The translations under genes were made by a program, and so were the position numbers. From assembly GCA_030789695.1 (NCBI GenBank), contig CM061141.1, forward strand, positions 171,258,807-171,322,806: a stretch of 64,000 bases of DNA, in the 5' to 3' direction. Shown piece after piece: positions 44,641 to 56,467 of this stretch (its first letter is position 1; every line of letters begins with the position of its first letter). The stretch is from Scilla litardierei (taxonomy: Eukaryota; Streptophyta; Magnoliopsida; Asparagales; Asparagaceae). The notes below the pieces were generated by a model. It saw only the letters and a program-made list of their open reading frames with translations. It was not told the DNA's origin and made no database searches.

Positions 44641-46007
44641 CATAGATTTGAGCTTTTTGTCTAAATTTTCAGGAAGATATGAGTCTTTTTATTAAATGAT
44701 ATGATTCTTTAGCCTAATTTTGTTTTCTCTTATTTTTCAGTTGAAGATGGCGATCTCCCATTTCCACGGACATTTGTGCAGATTATTCTAAGTTTCGGGC
44801 TATTTTCAAATTTTCTGGAAGATATGGATTTTTATATTAAGTGATATGATTTTTATAGCCTAATTTTGTTTTCTCTTATTTTTTAGTTGTAGATGGCGAT
44901 TTCTCGATTCCAACGTAAATTTTTGCGGCTTTTTCTAAGCTCGGGACTATTTTCCCCCATTTTTGGGAAGTTATGGATCTTTTTAGTAAATGATATGATT
45001 TTAGGCCTAAATTTGTCTTTTTTTATTAAAGATGGCGATCGCCCGATTCCAACTTACATTTTTGCGGAGCATTCTAAGGTCCGGGATATTTTCTAAATTC
45101 TCTGTAAGATATATGAATCTTTATATTAAATGATATGATTTTTATAGCCTAATTTGTCTTCTCTTATTTTTCAGATGAAGATGGCGGTCTCCCGGTTCCA
45201 ATGGACATTTTTGTAGATTTTTCTGAGCTCTGTGCTATTTTTTACATTTTCCGTAAGATATGGATCTTTTTATTAAATGATAAGATTTTATGGCCTAATT
45301 TTGTCTTCTGTTATTTTTCAGTTGAAGTGGTCGATCTCACATTTCCAATGGAAATTTTTGCGTATGTTTCTGAGGGTAGGGCTATTTTCTATATTTTCTG
45401 TAAAATAAGAATCTTTATATTAATTCTTATGATTTTTGCCTAATTTTGTCTTCTCTTATTTTCCAATTGATGATGGCGATCTTTATATTAAATGATATGA
45501 TTTTTTGGACTAATTTTGTCTCCTCTTATTTTTCAGATGTAGATGGCGATCTACCAGTTCCAACGGACATTTTTGCAGATTTTTTTGAGGTCGGGGCTAT
45601 TTTCTATATTTTCTGTAAGATATGGACCTTTATATTAAATGATATGATTTGTATGGCCTAATTTTGTCTTCTCTTATTTTTTCAGTGGAAGAGGGCGATC
45701 TCCCTTTTCCAACGGAACTTTTTTCAAATTTTCTGAGCTTGGGGCTATTTTCTATGTTTTCTGGAAGATAAGAATCTTTATATTAATTGATATGATTTTT
45801 GTTGCCTAATATTGTCTTGTCTTATTTTCCAGTTGATGATGTTGGTCTTTTTAATGAATGATATGATTTTTTGGCCTTATTTTGTCTTCTCTTATATTTC
45901 GGTTAAACATGGCAATCCCCCGGTTCCAAGGACATTTTTCCGGATTGTTCTAAGCTCTGGGCTATTTTTCACATTTTTTGGAAGATATGGAACGTTTAAT
46001 TAAATGA

Positions 46008-46166
46008 TATCTGAGAAGAAAATATTAGGCAAAAAATGTCCGATGAAACAGGGAAATCGCCATCTTCAACTGAAATACAAGAGAAGACAATATCAGAACC
46101 GAGAAATCGCCATCTTCATCTATAAAAAAGTCGGTTGTAACCAGGATATCGCCATCTTCAACTGAT
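46008..46166 (-). repeat. Inverted satellite pair, copy 2
   Basis: Reverse-oriented cores with GCCATCTTCAACTGA, preceded by AATGATATC and followed by ACTGATATG. The layout and flanks match 2708-2866 and 49311-49468, including an upstream short monomer with TTGATGATG. Confidence 0.85.
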
Positions 46167-49100
46167 ATGATTTTCATATATCATTTTCGGAGCTTGGTGC
46201 TATTTTCTATAGTTTATAAATGATATGGAACGTTTTATTAATTGATATGATTTTTATAGCCTAAATTTGTCTTCTCTTATTTTCCAGTTGAAGATAGTGA
46301 TCTTTTATTAAATGATATGTTTTTGCCTAATTTTGTCTTATCTTATATTCCAGTTGAAGAGGGCGATCTCCCGGTTCCAACGAACATTTTTGCGGAGAGC
46401 TTCGGGCTATTCTCCACCTTTTGGAAGATATGTATCATTTTATTAAATTATATGATATTTTGGTCTAATTTTATTTTCTCTTATTTTTCAAATGAAGATG
46501 GTGATCTCCCTGTACCAACGGACTTTTTTTACGGATTTTTCTGAGCTCGGGGCTATTTTGTACACTTTTTAGAAGATAAAAATCTTTATGTTAATGATAT
46601 GATTTTATATCCTATTTTTTCTTCTCTTATTTTTTAGTTGAAGATGGTGATCTCACAGTTCCAACGGACATTTTTGCGGATTTTTCTGAGCTCCAGGCTA
46701 TGTTCTATATTTTATTAAAGAAATGGATCTCTTTAATAAATGACAAGATTTTTGTAGCCTAATTAAATCTTCTCATATTTTTCAGTTGAATATGGCGCTC
46801 TTCCGGTTCCAACAGACATTCTCTGCAATTCTTCCTTAGATTTGGGCTTTTTTCTACATTTTTGGAAGATATGAATCATTTTATTAAATGATATGATTTT
46901 TTGGCCTAACTTTGTCTTCCCTTTTTTTCTGTTGAATATTGCGATCACCCGGTTCCAACAGACATTTATGCTGATTTTTCTGAGCATGATGCCCTTTTCT
47001 ACATTTTATGGCAGATATGTATCTTTGTATTAAATGATATGATTTTTGGCCTAATTTTGTCTTCTTATATTTTTCCAGTTGAAGATGGCGATCTCCCGGT
47101 TCCAACGAACATTTTTCGGATTTTTCTGAGCTCCCAGCTATTTTCTATATTTTCTGTATGATATGAATCTTTATATTAAATGATATGATTTTTATAACCT
47201 AATTTTGTCTACTCGTATTATTTCGTTGAAGATGCAATCTCCCGGTTCCAACAGACATTTTGTTGATTTTTCTGAGCTTGGGGCTATTTTTCAACATTTT
47301 CGAAAAATATGCATCTTTTTATTAAATGATATATGTTTTAACATAATTTTTTCTTCACTTATTTTTTTAGTTGAAGATGGCAATCTCCAGGTTTCAACGA
47401 ACATTTTTACGGATTTTTCTGAACTCCTGTCTATTTTCCACATTTTCGAAAAGTTTTGGATCTTTTTATTAATGATATGATTTTTATATTCTAATGATGT
47501 CTTCTCTTATTTTGCAATTGAAAATGGCGATCTTCCGGTTCCAATGGACTTTTTTGCATATTTTTTGATGTCAGCGATATTTTTTACATTTTATGGAAGA
47601 TATAGAATGTTTTATTAAATAATATGATTTTTATAGCCTACGTTTGTATTGTCTTATTTTTTTAGTTGAATATGACGATCCTAATCTTGTCTTCTCTTAT
47701 TTTTAGTTGAAAGTGGCGATCGCCCGGTTTCAACGGACATTTTCGCAGAATTTTCTTCGCTTAAGACTATTTTTCTTCATTTTCTGGAAGATATGTATTT
47801 TTTTATGAAATGATATGATTTTGTGGCCTAATTTTGTCTTCGCTTTTTTTAATTTGAAGATGGCAATCTCCTGGCTCTAATGGACATTTGCGCGGATTTT
47901 TTGAGCTCCGGACTATTTTCTATATTTTTGTATAATACGAATCTTTCTATTAAATAATCTGATTTTTATATTAAATAATATGGTTCCAAGGGACATTATT
48001 TTTCTGAGCTTGAGGCTATTTTTTTTACATTTTCGATAAGTTATGAATCTTTTTATTAAATGACATGATTTTTTAGGCCAAATTTTGTCTTCTTTTATTT
48101 TTCTGTTGAAGATATCAATCTCTCATTTCTAACGAACATTTTGCTTATTATTCTGACCTCGGGGATATTTTCTTAGTTTTCTATAAGATATCATTCTTTA
48201 TATTCAATGAAATGGTTTTTATAGCCTAATTTTATCTTCTCTGATTTTTCAGTTGAAGATTTCGCACTCCCAGTTCCAACAGCAATTTTTGCAGATTTTT
48301 TAAACTCAGAGCCATTTTCTACAGTTTATTAAAGAAATGAATCTTTTAATTATACGATAGGATTTTTATAGACTAAGTTTGTATACTCTTATTTTTTTAG
48401 TTGAATATGGAGATCTCCCGGTTTAACGGAAATTTTTATGGAATTTTCTAAGCTCCGAGCTAGTTTCTACATTTTTTGTAAGATATGGATCTTTAACTAA
48501 ATGATATGATTTTTATGGCCTACTCTTATTTTCTCTTATTTTTCAGTTGATGATGGCAATCTCTCGGTTCCAACGGACATTTTTGCGGATTTTTCTCAGC
48601 TCGAGGCTATTTTCTATTCATTATTGAAGATAGTGACCTTTTAATTAAATGATTTAATTTTAATAGACTAAGTTTGTCATCTCTTATTTATTAGTTGAAA
48701 ATGGCAATTTCCCGATAACGGGGATTTTTGCAGATTTTTCTGAGCTCGAGGCTATTTTTCTTCATTTTTTGGAAGATACATATCTTTTTATTAAATGATA
48801 GGATTTTTTGGACTAATTTTGCCTTCTCTTATTTTTTTTGTTAAAGATGACAGTCTCCCAATTCTAACGTACATTTTTGCAGATTTTTCTGAGCTCCGGT
48901 CAATTTTCTACATTTTTTGTAAGATAATGATCTTTATATTAAATGAAAATATTTTTATAGCCTATTTTTATCTCTCTTATTTTCAGTTGAAGATGAAGAT
49001 CTCCTGGTTCCAACGGAAATTTTTGTGTATTTTTCTGAGCTCTTGGCTATTTTCTATTTTTTTCCTAAAAGATAAGGATCTTTATATTAATTTATATGAT

Positions 49101-49310
49101 TTTTGTTGCCTAATTTTTTCTTCTCTTATTTTCCAGTTGATGGCTATCTTTTTCTTAAATGAAATGATTTTTTGGCCTTATTTTGTCTTATCGTATATTT
49201 CGTTTAAAGATGGCGATCTCTTGGTTCCAATGGACAATTTTGCGGATTTTTCTGGACTTTTGGCTATTTTTCACATTTTCTAGAAGATATGGATCATTTA
49301 ATTAAATGAT

Positions 49311-49468
49311 ATCAGATAAGAAAAAATTAGGCCAAAAATGTTCGTTGAAACTGGGAAATCGCCATCTTCAACTGAAATATAAGACAAGACAAAATTCAGA
49401 ACCAGGAAATTGCCATCTTCATCTATAAAAATGTCATTTGTAAACAGATATCGCCATCTTCAACTGAT
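49311..49468 (-). repeat. Inverted satellite pair, copy 3
   Basis: Same structure as at 2708 and 46008, about 3.3 kb after copy 2. Both flanks resemble those of the other copies. Confidence 0.85.
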
Positions 49469-50387
49469 AAGATTTTTATATATCATTTTCTGAGCTGGGT
49501 GCTATTTTCTACATTTTTTTGAAAGATATTGATATTTTTATTAATTGATATGATTTTTATAGCCTAAATTTCTCTTCTCTTTTTTTCCAGTTGAAGATGG
49601 CGATTTTTTATTACATGATATGATTTTTAGCCTAATTTTGTCTTCTCTTCTTTTTAATTGAAGATGGCGATCTTCCGGTTCCAACGGACATTTTTGCGGA
49701 TTTTTCCGAGCTTGGTGTTGTTTTCTACACTTTCTGAAAGATAAGAATCTTTATATTAAATGATATGATTTTTATGTCCTAATTTTTTCTTCTCTTTTTT
49801 CAGTTGAAGATGACGATCTCCCAGTTCCAACGGATATTTTTGCGGATTTTTCTGAGCTCCATGCAAATTTCTTCATTTTATTCTTTAGTAAATGCCAAAA
49901 TTTTTATAGCCTAATTTTGTCTTCTCATATTTTTCAATTGATCATGGCGATCTTTACAGACATATTTGCGGATTTTTATGAACTCGGTGCAATTTTCTAC
50001 ATTTTATGGCAGATATGTATCTTTTTATTAAATTAGACGATTTTTAGGCCTATTCTTTTCTTCTTTTATTTTTCAGCTGAAGATGGCGATCTCTCGGATC
50101 CAACAGATATTTTTCAGATTTTTCTTAGCTCCGAGCTATTTTCTATATTTTCTGTATGATATGAATCTTTATGTTAAATGATATGATTTTTATAACGGAA
50201 TTTTGTCTCTCTTATTATTCAGTTGAAGTTGGCGATCCCCTGGTTCCAACAGACTTTTTTGTTGATTTTTCTGAGCTCGGGTTTATTTTTCTACATTTTT
50301 GGAAAGTTATGGATCTTTTTATTAAATGATATGATTTTTAGACCTAATTTTTTATTCTCTTATTTTTTCAGTTGAAGATGGCGATCT

Positions 50388-51308
50388 TGTTTGGGTAGAA
50401 ACCAAATCGCCTTGGGATCAATGCGGAAACCAATCCTAATAAACTGATCAGGAATATAGAGCTAGCAAAAATCTAATCCCAACGACCCAACAAAATTCCC
50501 AAATGACCTTGCAATAGTAGCAAACGAATCACAGCAACAAATAAATCAATCGCAACAAACAAACGTCAGCAATCCAATCCGAGACGATTCCACTAGTAGA
50601 GAGATCCAAACAATTAGGGTTACAAACGCTCCCTCACGCGTGAGTAATAACTTGTCAACGGAACAAGCCCTCACGAATCCACTCAAGAGGAAGAAATCAA
50701 TGGAAGAAGAAGAGAAGGAAAAACCCAAACCTTTCTCTCAAGAACACAAACCCTAAAACTCTCTCCAATCTCCAATGGGGTAGCAAGAGGCTCGCCAAAA
50801 CTCTCTCAATCTGAAAGGAGGATTAATCTAATTTAAAACAATAGATAGGTTTAAATAAAAACCCAAAACAATGAGAAAAACGCATCCAAACCGTGCTTTT
50901 CGCCCATGGGCCCGCGCCGACTCGGCCCGAGTTGGCTGTCAGCTCAGGCGAGCTCGGTCGAGAGGACATGCTCTAGGTGGAGTCTAGTCGACTCGGTCGA
51001 GTAGCCTAGCTACTCGGCCTAAGTGTCAGTAGGCCTCTTCAAACGAAATGCCCTCGGGCTGCTCGAGCAAACAAAGCCTTCATGCTGCTCGGTCGAGTAG
51101 CCTCCTGCTCGACCGAGTAGCCTCCTGCTTGACCGAGTAGGAGTCACCCGAGTCAGAGGGAAAACTTCCCCAAGCTCTCTTCCTGCTCGGTCTGTCAGAG
51201 ACTTCATGCTGCTTGGTCGAGTAGCTTGTTGCTCGACCGAGCAGCCTCCTACTCGACCGAGTCGCCTGGGAAAAACGCTCCACGGGATTTGAATCACAAA
51301 AAACAATA
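50388..51308 (-). repeat. E6 3' LTR (921 bp)
   Basis: Starts TGTTTGGGTAGAAACC. The matching end AACAACA of the other LTR appears here as AACAATA, so the terminal CA has probably mutated. It lacks about 40 bp found in the other LTR. The 50955-51265 part is a cluster of CTCGGTCGAG and its inverse CTCGACCGAG, giving many short hairpins. Confidence 0.92.
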
Positions 51309-51419
51309 CTCTACCTTGATTCAAATCTCATCACCAATGACTCCAGCACCTCCACGCCGTGTGCCATGACGCTCTCTCTAGAATCATCATCATCTCGGAA
51401 ACGCGCACTCCGGTGCCAC

Positions 51420-51956
51420 CTAAACCAACAAGGAAATTAGCTCCATGAAAACCTGGAGCTTGACGGCAGGAACTGGCTTAGTAAACATGTCTGCGGGGTT
51501 CAAATCAGTTGGGATCTTCTAAAGCTCTATCTCCTTCTTCTCCAACTCAAGGAAAGAATCGCGCACCTCAATATGCTTCGTCCTCGAACTGTATGCCTGG
51601 AGCTTCGCCAGATGAATGGCACTCTGGCTGTCACAATGCACATGTGACGAACTCTGCGGCACCCCCAAATCTCTCAGCAGACTTCTCAAATACTTGGCCT
51701 CCTTCATAGCTTCCACCGCTGCAATCAACTCGGCCTCTATGGTCGATAGAGCAACCACAGACTGTAAGACCGACCTCCACGATACATCGACAGTACACAA
51801 ACTGAACACATACCCCGTGGTAGATCGCCGCCTGTCTCTATCACCTGCGTAGTTGCTATCGCAGTAACCTGTCAGCACCTTTCCGTTTCCTCTCCCATAG
51901 AGGATCCCGACACTTGATGTGCCTCGCAGATATCTCAAGATCCACTTGACGGCCTA
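51420..51956 (-). pseudogene. E6 pol, RNase H
   Basis: RNase H of the copia polymerase. The block 51938-51519 reads LTGYCDSNYAGDRDRRRSTT, then a Ser-Thr-Ile-Glu-Ala-Glu motif and HCDSQSAIHLAK, with the catalytic acids in place. A TAG at 51519-51521 interrupts it; past that stop the frame continues with an Asn-Pro-Ala-Asp-Met-Phe-Thr-Lys phrase, the usual C-terminus, to TAG at 51420-51422. Another TAG (51954-51956) lies just before the block. The domain is complete but broken. Confidence 0.9.
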
Positions 51957-52054
51957 CCAATGCTCATTGCCAGCATTAGCCATGTATCTGCTAACCACTC
52001 CCATGGCCTGTGCAATATCTGGATGTGTGCAAACCATCGCATACATCAAGCTTC

Positions 52055-53213
52055 CTACTGCACTCGCATATGGCACCTGAGATATCTGTATGTCTTCATG
52101 CTGAGATATCTGTAAGTCTTCTCCTCATCGGTGCTTGGCGACCGACTCGTCGACAGCTGAAAATGAGCTCCCAAAGGTGTTGTCACGGGCTTCGCACTAT
52201 CCATCCCAAACCGGGCTAGTACCTTCTGAATATACCCCCTCTGTGACAATCTAAGCTCATGCTACTTTCGATCTCGAACAATCTCCATTCCGAGAATCTT
52301 CTTTGCGGGCCCCAAATCCTTCATGTCGAATTCTTGCCGTAGCTTCTCCTTCAGCTTCTTTACCTCCGACATGCTATTAGAAGCAATTAGCATCTCATCC
52401 ACATATAACAACAAATAAATCTTCAAGCCATTCTCAAGTGTGCGAACATACACACATTGATCCTTGATGCTCCTCTCGAAGCCTACTCCCATCATGAAGC
52501 TATCGAATCGTTTGTACCACTGCCTTGGTGACTGCTTCAATCCGTACAACGATTTCTTCAACCTGCACACCAAAGTCTGTTTCCCTGTAACTCTGAACCC
52601 TTCAGGCTGCTGCACACATCAAGACTCCATGCAGAACGGCGGTCTTCACATCGAGTTGTTCCAACTCCATGTCCATGCTAGCAACTAGCGTCAATAACAC
52701 ACGAATGGACATGTGACGCACAACCGGTGAGAATATCTCGTTGTAGTCTTCACCCTTCCATTGTGCAAATCCCTTGGCAACCAACCTTTCCTTGTACCTG
52801 ACATTGTTCCCATCTTGAGTTGAACCTTCTTTGACTTTGTATATCCACCGACAACCAATGGCATGCTTCTCGCTATGTAACGGCACCAAATCCCAAGTGT
52901 CGTTCCGGTGAAGAGACTCCATCTCCTCCTCCATAGCTCCTTGCCACTGAGCGGCATCTCCCGAGACTATGGCTCCACCATATGTCGATGGCTCCTCGTG
53001 CTCTAGGTTGAGTGCATAAGACGCCATATCATCGAAAGAATAACCTGCATAATCCCATGCTCCTAATCTTTCTGGCGCTTTCTTCACCCTCTTCGATCTC
53101 CACGTTCCATCATCACCTGCATAAGTGTCAACGCGTACCTGAGATGTACCGAGTGTCTGCACATGGTCCTCAGCATGGACCTCATCATCTCCCTCAACAG
53201 AAGCATCGACCAT
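52055..53213 (-). pseudogene. E6 pol, reverse transcriptase
   Basis: Copies element RNA into DNA. The N-terminal part (53213-52602) has AIGCRWIYKVKEG, RLVAKGFAQ and QLDVKTAVLHG. The central part (52615-52262) continues in another frame with CRLKKSLYGLKQSPRQWYKR and LLLYVDEMLIAS. A short deletion at the junction removes the usual segment between LHG and QQPEGF and shifts the frame. The catalytic YVDD reads YVDE (52394-52405), so the second Asp is Glu. A stop at 52262 and a local tandem duplication (KTYRYL twice, about 52090-52120) with another shift damage the end. Confidence 0.92.
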
Positions 53214-53228
53214 ATACTCTTTGCCTAG

Positions 53229-54003
53229 TCACTGAGTGGGCTGGACCGGAATACTAAACCTCTCTGGTGAAATCTCCTCTGCGAACGTGTCATATTTTGA
53301 GTGAGAATGTTCTACCCTGAGCATTGCATCATCATCAAAAGTGACATGTCGGCTCACTATCGCTTTCTGACCCTCTGGATCACACAAACGATATCCCTTA
53401 ACGCCATGGCCATATCCAAGAAAGACACACTTCTTTGCTCTTGGATCCAACTTGTCGACCCTCTCATGCACGTATGTCGTGCAACCCACAATGCACAAGT
53501 ACGAGTAATCTCCTGCTTCACCACTCCACATCTCCTCATGGATCTTATAGCCAATCGCTACTGAAGGAACTCTGTTCACAATGTGCACAGCAGTCGAGAG
53601 TATCTCTCCCCAGAATTCCTTCCCCAAACCGGCTGAGTGCCTCCAACACCACACTCTCTCCAACAACGTTCGATTCATCCTCTCCACCACACCATTCGAC
53701 TGCGGATCATCGGGTGTGCTAAATTGTCTGCAGATTCCATGGAGCTTGCAGAAATTTCTAAACTCCCTCGTGGTAAACTCACCTCCATTGTCAGATCTAA
53801 GCACCTTCACATGCCTTCCGGTTTGCTTCTCCACCATGGTCTTCCACTCTCGAAACATATCAAAAGTCTGGTCCTTTGACTTCATCAAGTACATCCAAAC
53901 TTTGCGAGAGTATTCATCAATAAACAAGACAAAATACTTAGCTCCCCCTTTTGACGGCACTGGGCACGGTCTCCACACATCGGTGTGTAAATAGTCAAGT
54001 GGT
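53229..54003 (-). pseudogene. E6 pol, integrase core
   Basis: Integrase catalytic core. The three acids are visible: Asp in HTDVWRP just upstream of the first Met, RSDNGGEF, and NGVVERMNRTL. The C-terminal part has KCVFLGYGHGVKGYRLCDPE, a conserved copia phrase. TGA at 54001-54003 separates it from the zinc-binding region, and another TGA (53229-53231) separates it from reverse transcriptase, both in the same reading frame. Confidence 0.92.
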
Positions 54004-54449
54004 CATTTGCTAGTATGCTTCCCCGTGTTAAACTGCAGCTTTGTCTTCTTTCTGTACACACAGGATTCACAAAATTCTACACTCTCATTCGAGGCTTCAA
54101 TTAGTTTTCTTTTTCGGAGTACATCAAGCGTTTTGTCACATTGATGACCCAAACTATAATGCCATAACTTGGCCGAATCTCTGGAGACTGCGCTCGTAGT
54201 GCTTACGTCTGCTTCACCTTCAACTGTGGTGCCTTGAAGGGCATATAAGTTTCCAATCTTCTTTCCCTTCATCACAATCATGGCTCCTTTCGAAAATCGA
54301 AGTTGGTCTTTTTCAAAGACCGACTTACATCCGGCATTGTCCAATACGCCTATGGAGATTAAGCTCTTCAGCAAATCTGGGACATGCCGCAAATCGACGA
54401 GTGTACGCACTATGCTGTCATGCATCTTTATCCGAACGGACCAATACAC
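54003..54449 (-). pseudogene. E6 pol, pre-integrase zinc-binding region
   Basis: Contains LWHYSLGHQCDKTLDVLRK and CESCVYRKKTKL, the His-His-Cys-Cys pattern between copia protease and integrase. It is in a different frame from gag-protease, so a shift lies near 54440. Confidence 0.88.
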
Positions 54450-55459
54450 GCAGTTCTACACACTGCATTGTTTCCCATGAGGATTGAGCCTCCATCTTGC
54501 TTGGAACGATATGTCACGAACCAACTCCTATGAGGAGTCATATGATACGAGCATCCATTGTCCATGAGCCATGCCATGTTGGCATCACCTGCAATCCACG
54601 CAACAAAAATATTGGTATCTCTACCTTCATCATGGATATGCTTACCATCAATCCCTAAAGATGCCGAATCGGAATCCTTCTTGGTTTCCTTTCCTTTGTT
54701 CCTATTCTTGATAGGACAATGATTCGAATAATGACCCTTCTTATGGCAATTGTAGCATGTGATGTTCGCAAACCTATCCTGTGAGTGTCTCGACTTGGAG
54801 CTGTCATTATTCTTCCTGAAGCCTCCTCTCCTTTCCTGTCGACCCCCCACATGCAATGCCTCCTCGTGGTTACTCACATGATCTCTACCTTGAACCTTGC
54901 CACATAGTTGCTTTGTGTGAAGCGCCGCCTTCACCTCTTCCACGGTGAGAGTAGTCCGGTTGTAAATCATTGACCGAACGAACTGATTATACTCTTCAGG
55001 TAATGAGTACAACAAGATAACCACTTGCTGTTGATATTCAATCTTGACATCCATACCACGCAACTCTAGCACATTCCTGTTCAATTCATCCATGTGATCC
55101 TTCACCGTTGAACCAGACTTCATCTTGAGAGTATACAACTGCTGAAGTAAATATAGGAGACTTGTGAAGGATTTCTTCATGTATAGTCCCTCACGCTTCT
55201 TCCACATATCAGATGTCGTCGCCTCATCTAGGACTTTCCTCAGAACATTATCTGATAACGACAACTGAATCGCGCGATATGCTTTCCTCTCCATTTTCGC
55301 TATAGCAGATGCAGTCACCTCCTTATTGATATTCGAGACATCAAATACGATCTAGTAACACCCCGTCTGCATAAGAACATTTTTCACCTTCGTTTGCCAA
55401 ATCTGAAAATCATTCCGGGCGGTGAACTTCTCAATGTTCAACGTTACCAAAGACACCAT
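54428..55459 (-). pseudogene. E6 gag and protease
   Basis: gag starts at ATG 55459 and is in one frame apart from TAG at 55352-55354. The capsid region has LYMKKSFTSLLYLLQQLYTL and a Leu-Tyr-Ser-Leu-Pro-Glu-Glu-Tyr segment of the copia gag fold. A zinc knuckle CYNCHKKGHYSNHC is at 54716-54757. Protease follows in the same frame, but its catalytic site reads MDNGCSYHM (54548-54565), Asn where Thr or Ser is usual after the Asp, so activity is doubtful. The frame ends at 54428 before pre-integrase. Confidence 0.92.
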
Positions 55460-55499
55460 CTTTCCTTTGCCACTAACTTCATTTGCAATAAAACCATAA

Positions 55500-55512
55500 G
55501 CTCTGATCCCAC
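55500..55512 (-). other. E6 primer-binding site
   Basis: On the minus strand GTGGGATCAGAGC follows the 5' LTR, close to TGGTATCAGAGC, the site for initiator methionine tRNA in many plant copia elements, with one change in the middle. Confidence 0.75.
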
Positions 55513-55513
55513 T

Positions 55514-56467
55514 TGTTGGGGTGGAAACCAAATCACCTTGGGATCAATGCGGAAACCAACCCTAATAAACTGATCAGGAATATAGAGCTAGCAAAAATCT
55601 AATTCCAACGACCCAACAAAATTCCCAAATGACCTTGCAATAGAAACCAGCAAACGAATCATAGCAACAAATAAATCAACCGCAGACACAAGAGAATTTA
55701 CCCTGATTCGGTTGTAAACAACCTACGTCCAGCAATCCAAGCCGAGACGATTCCACTAGTAGAGAGATCCAAACAATTAGGGTTACAAAACGCTCCCTCA
55801 GGCATGAGTAATAACTTGTCAACGGAACAAGCCCTCATGAATCCACTCAAGAGGAAGAAATCAATGGAAGAAGAAGAGAAGGAAAAACCAAACCTTTCTC
55901 TCAAGAACACAAACACTAAAACTCTCTCCAATCTCCAATGGGGTAGCAAGAGGCTCTCCAAAACTCACTCAATCTGAAAAGAGGCTTAACCTAATCTAAA
56001 ACAATAGATAGGTTTAAATACAAACCCAAAACAATGGGAAAAAACGCATCCAACCCGTGCTTTTCGCCCATGGGCCTGTGCCGACTCGGCCCGAGTCGGC
56101 TGTCAGCTTGGTCGAGCTCGGTCGAGCGGCCATGCCCTAGGTGGAGTCGAGTCGACTCTGTCGAGTAGCCTAGCTACTCGGCCCAAGTGTCAGTAGCCCT
56201 CTTCAAATGGAATGCCCTCGGACTGCTCGGTCAAACAAAGCCTTCATGCTGCTCGGTCGAGTAGCTGCTCAACCGAGTAGCCTCCTACTCAACCTAGTAG
56301 CCTCCTACTAGACCGAGTAGGATTCACCCGAGTCAGAGGGAAAAATTCTCCAAGCTCTCTGCTTGCTCGGTTTGTCAGAGACTTTATGCTGCTCGGTCAG
56401 CAGCCTCCTACTCGACCGAGTCACCTGGGAAAAATGCTCAACGGGATTTGAATCACAAAAAACAACA
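55514..56467 (-). repeat. E6 5' LTR (954 bp)
   Basis: Starts TGTTGGGGTGGAAACC and ends AAAACAACA, then GATCT. Partner of 50388-51308, with the CTCGGTCGAG hairpin cluster around 56095-56420. Confidence 0.94.

Larger units (their letters stand above)
44641..50387. repeat. Satellite array segment 3
   Basis: About 39 monomers, mostly forward, with two inverted blocks (46008 and 49311). Several short monomers recur in which the core GATGGCGATCT passes directly into TTTTTATTAAATGATATG, skipping about 75 bp; they sit in the same places relative to the inverted blocks. It ends at the E6 target GATCT. Confidence 0.93.
50388..56467 (-). mobile_element. E6: Ty1/copia LTR retrotransposon, inactivated
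   Basis: LTRs at 50388-51308 and 55514-56467; satellite target GATCT duplicated at 50383-50387 and 56468-56472. The minus-strand order gag, protease, integrase, reverse transcriptase, RNase H is Ty1/copia. The gag and RNase H sequences resemble the Tork/Tnt1 group. The right LTR is the 5' one, with a reversed primer site at 55500-55512. At least five in-frame stops, three frameshifts and changed catalytic residues make it inactive. All domains are still present, so it was once complete. Confidence 0.96.
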
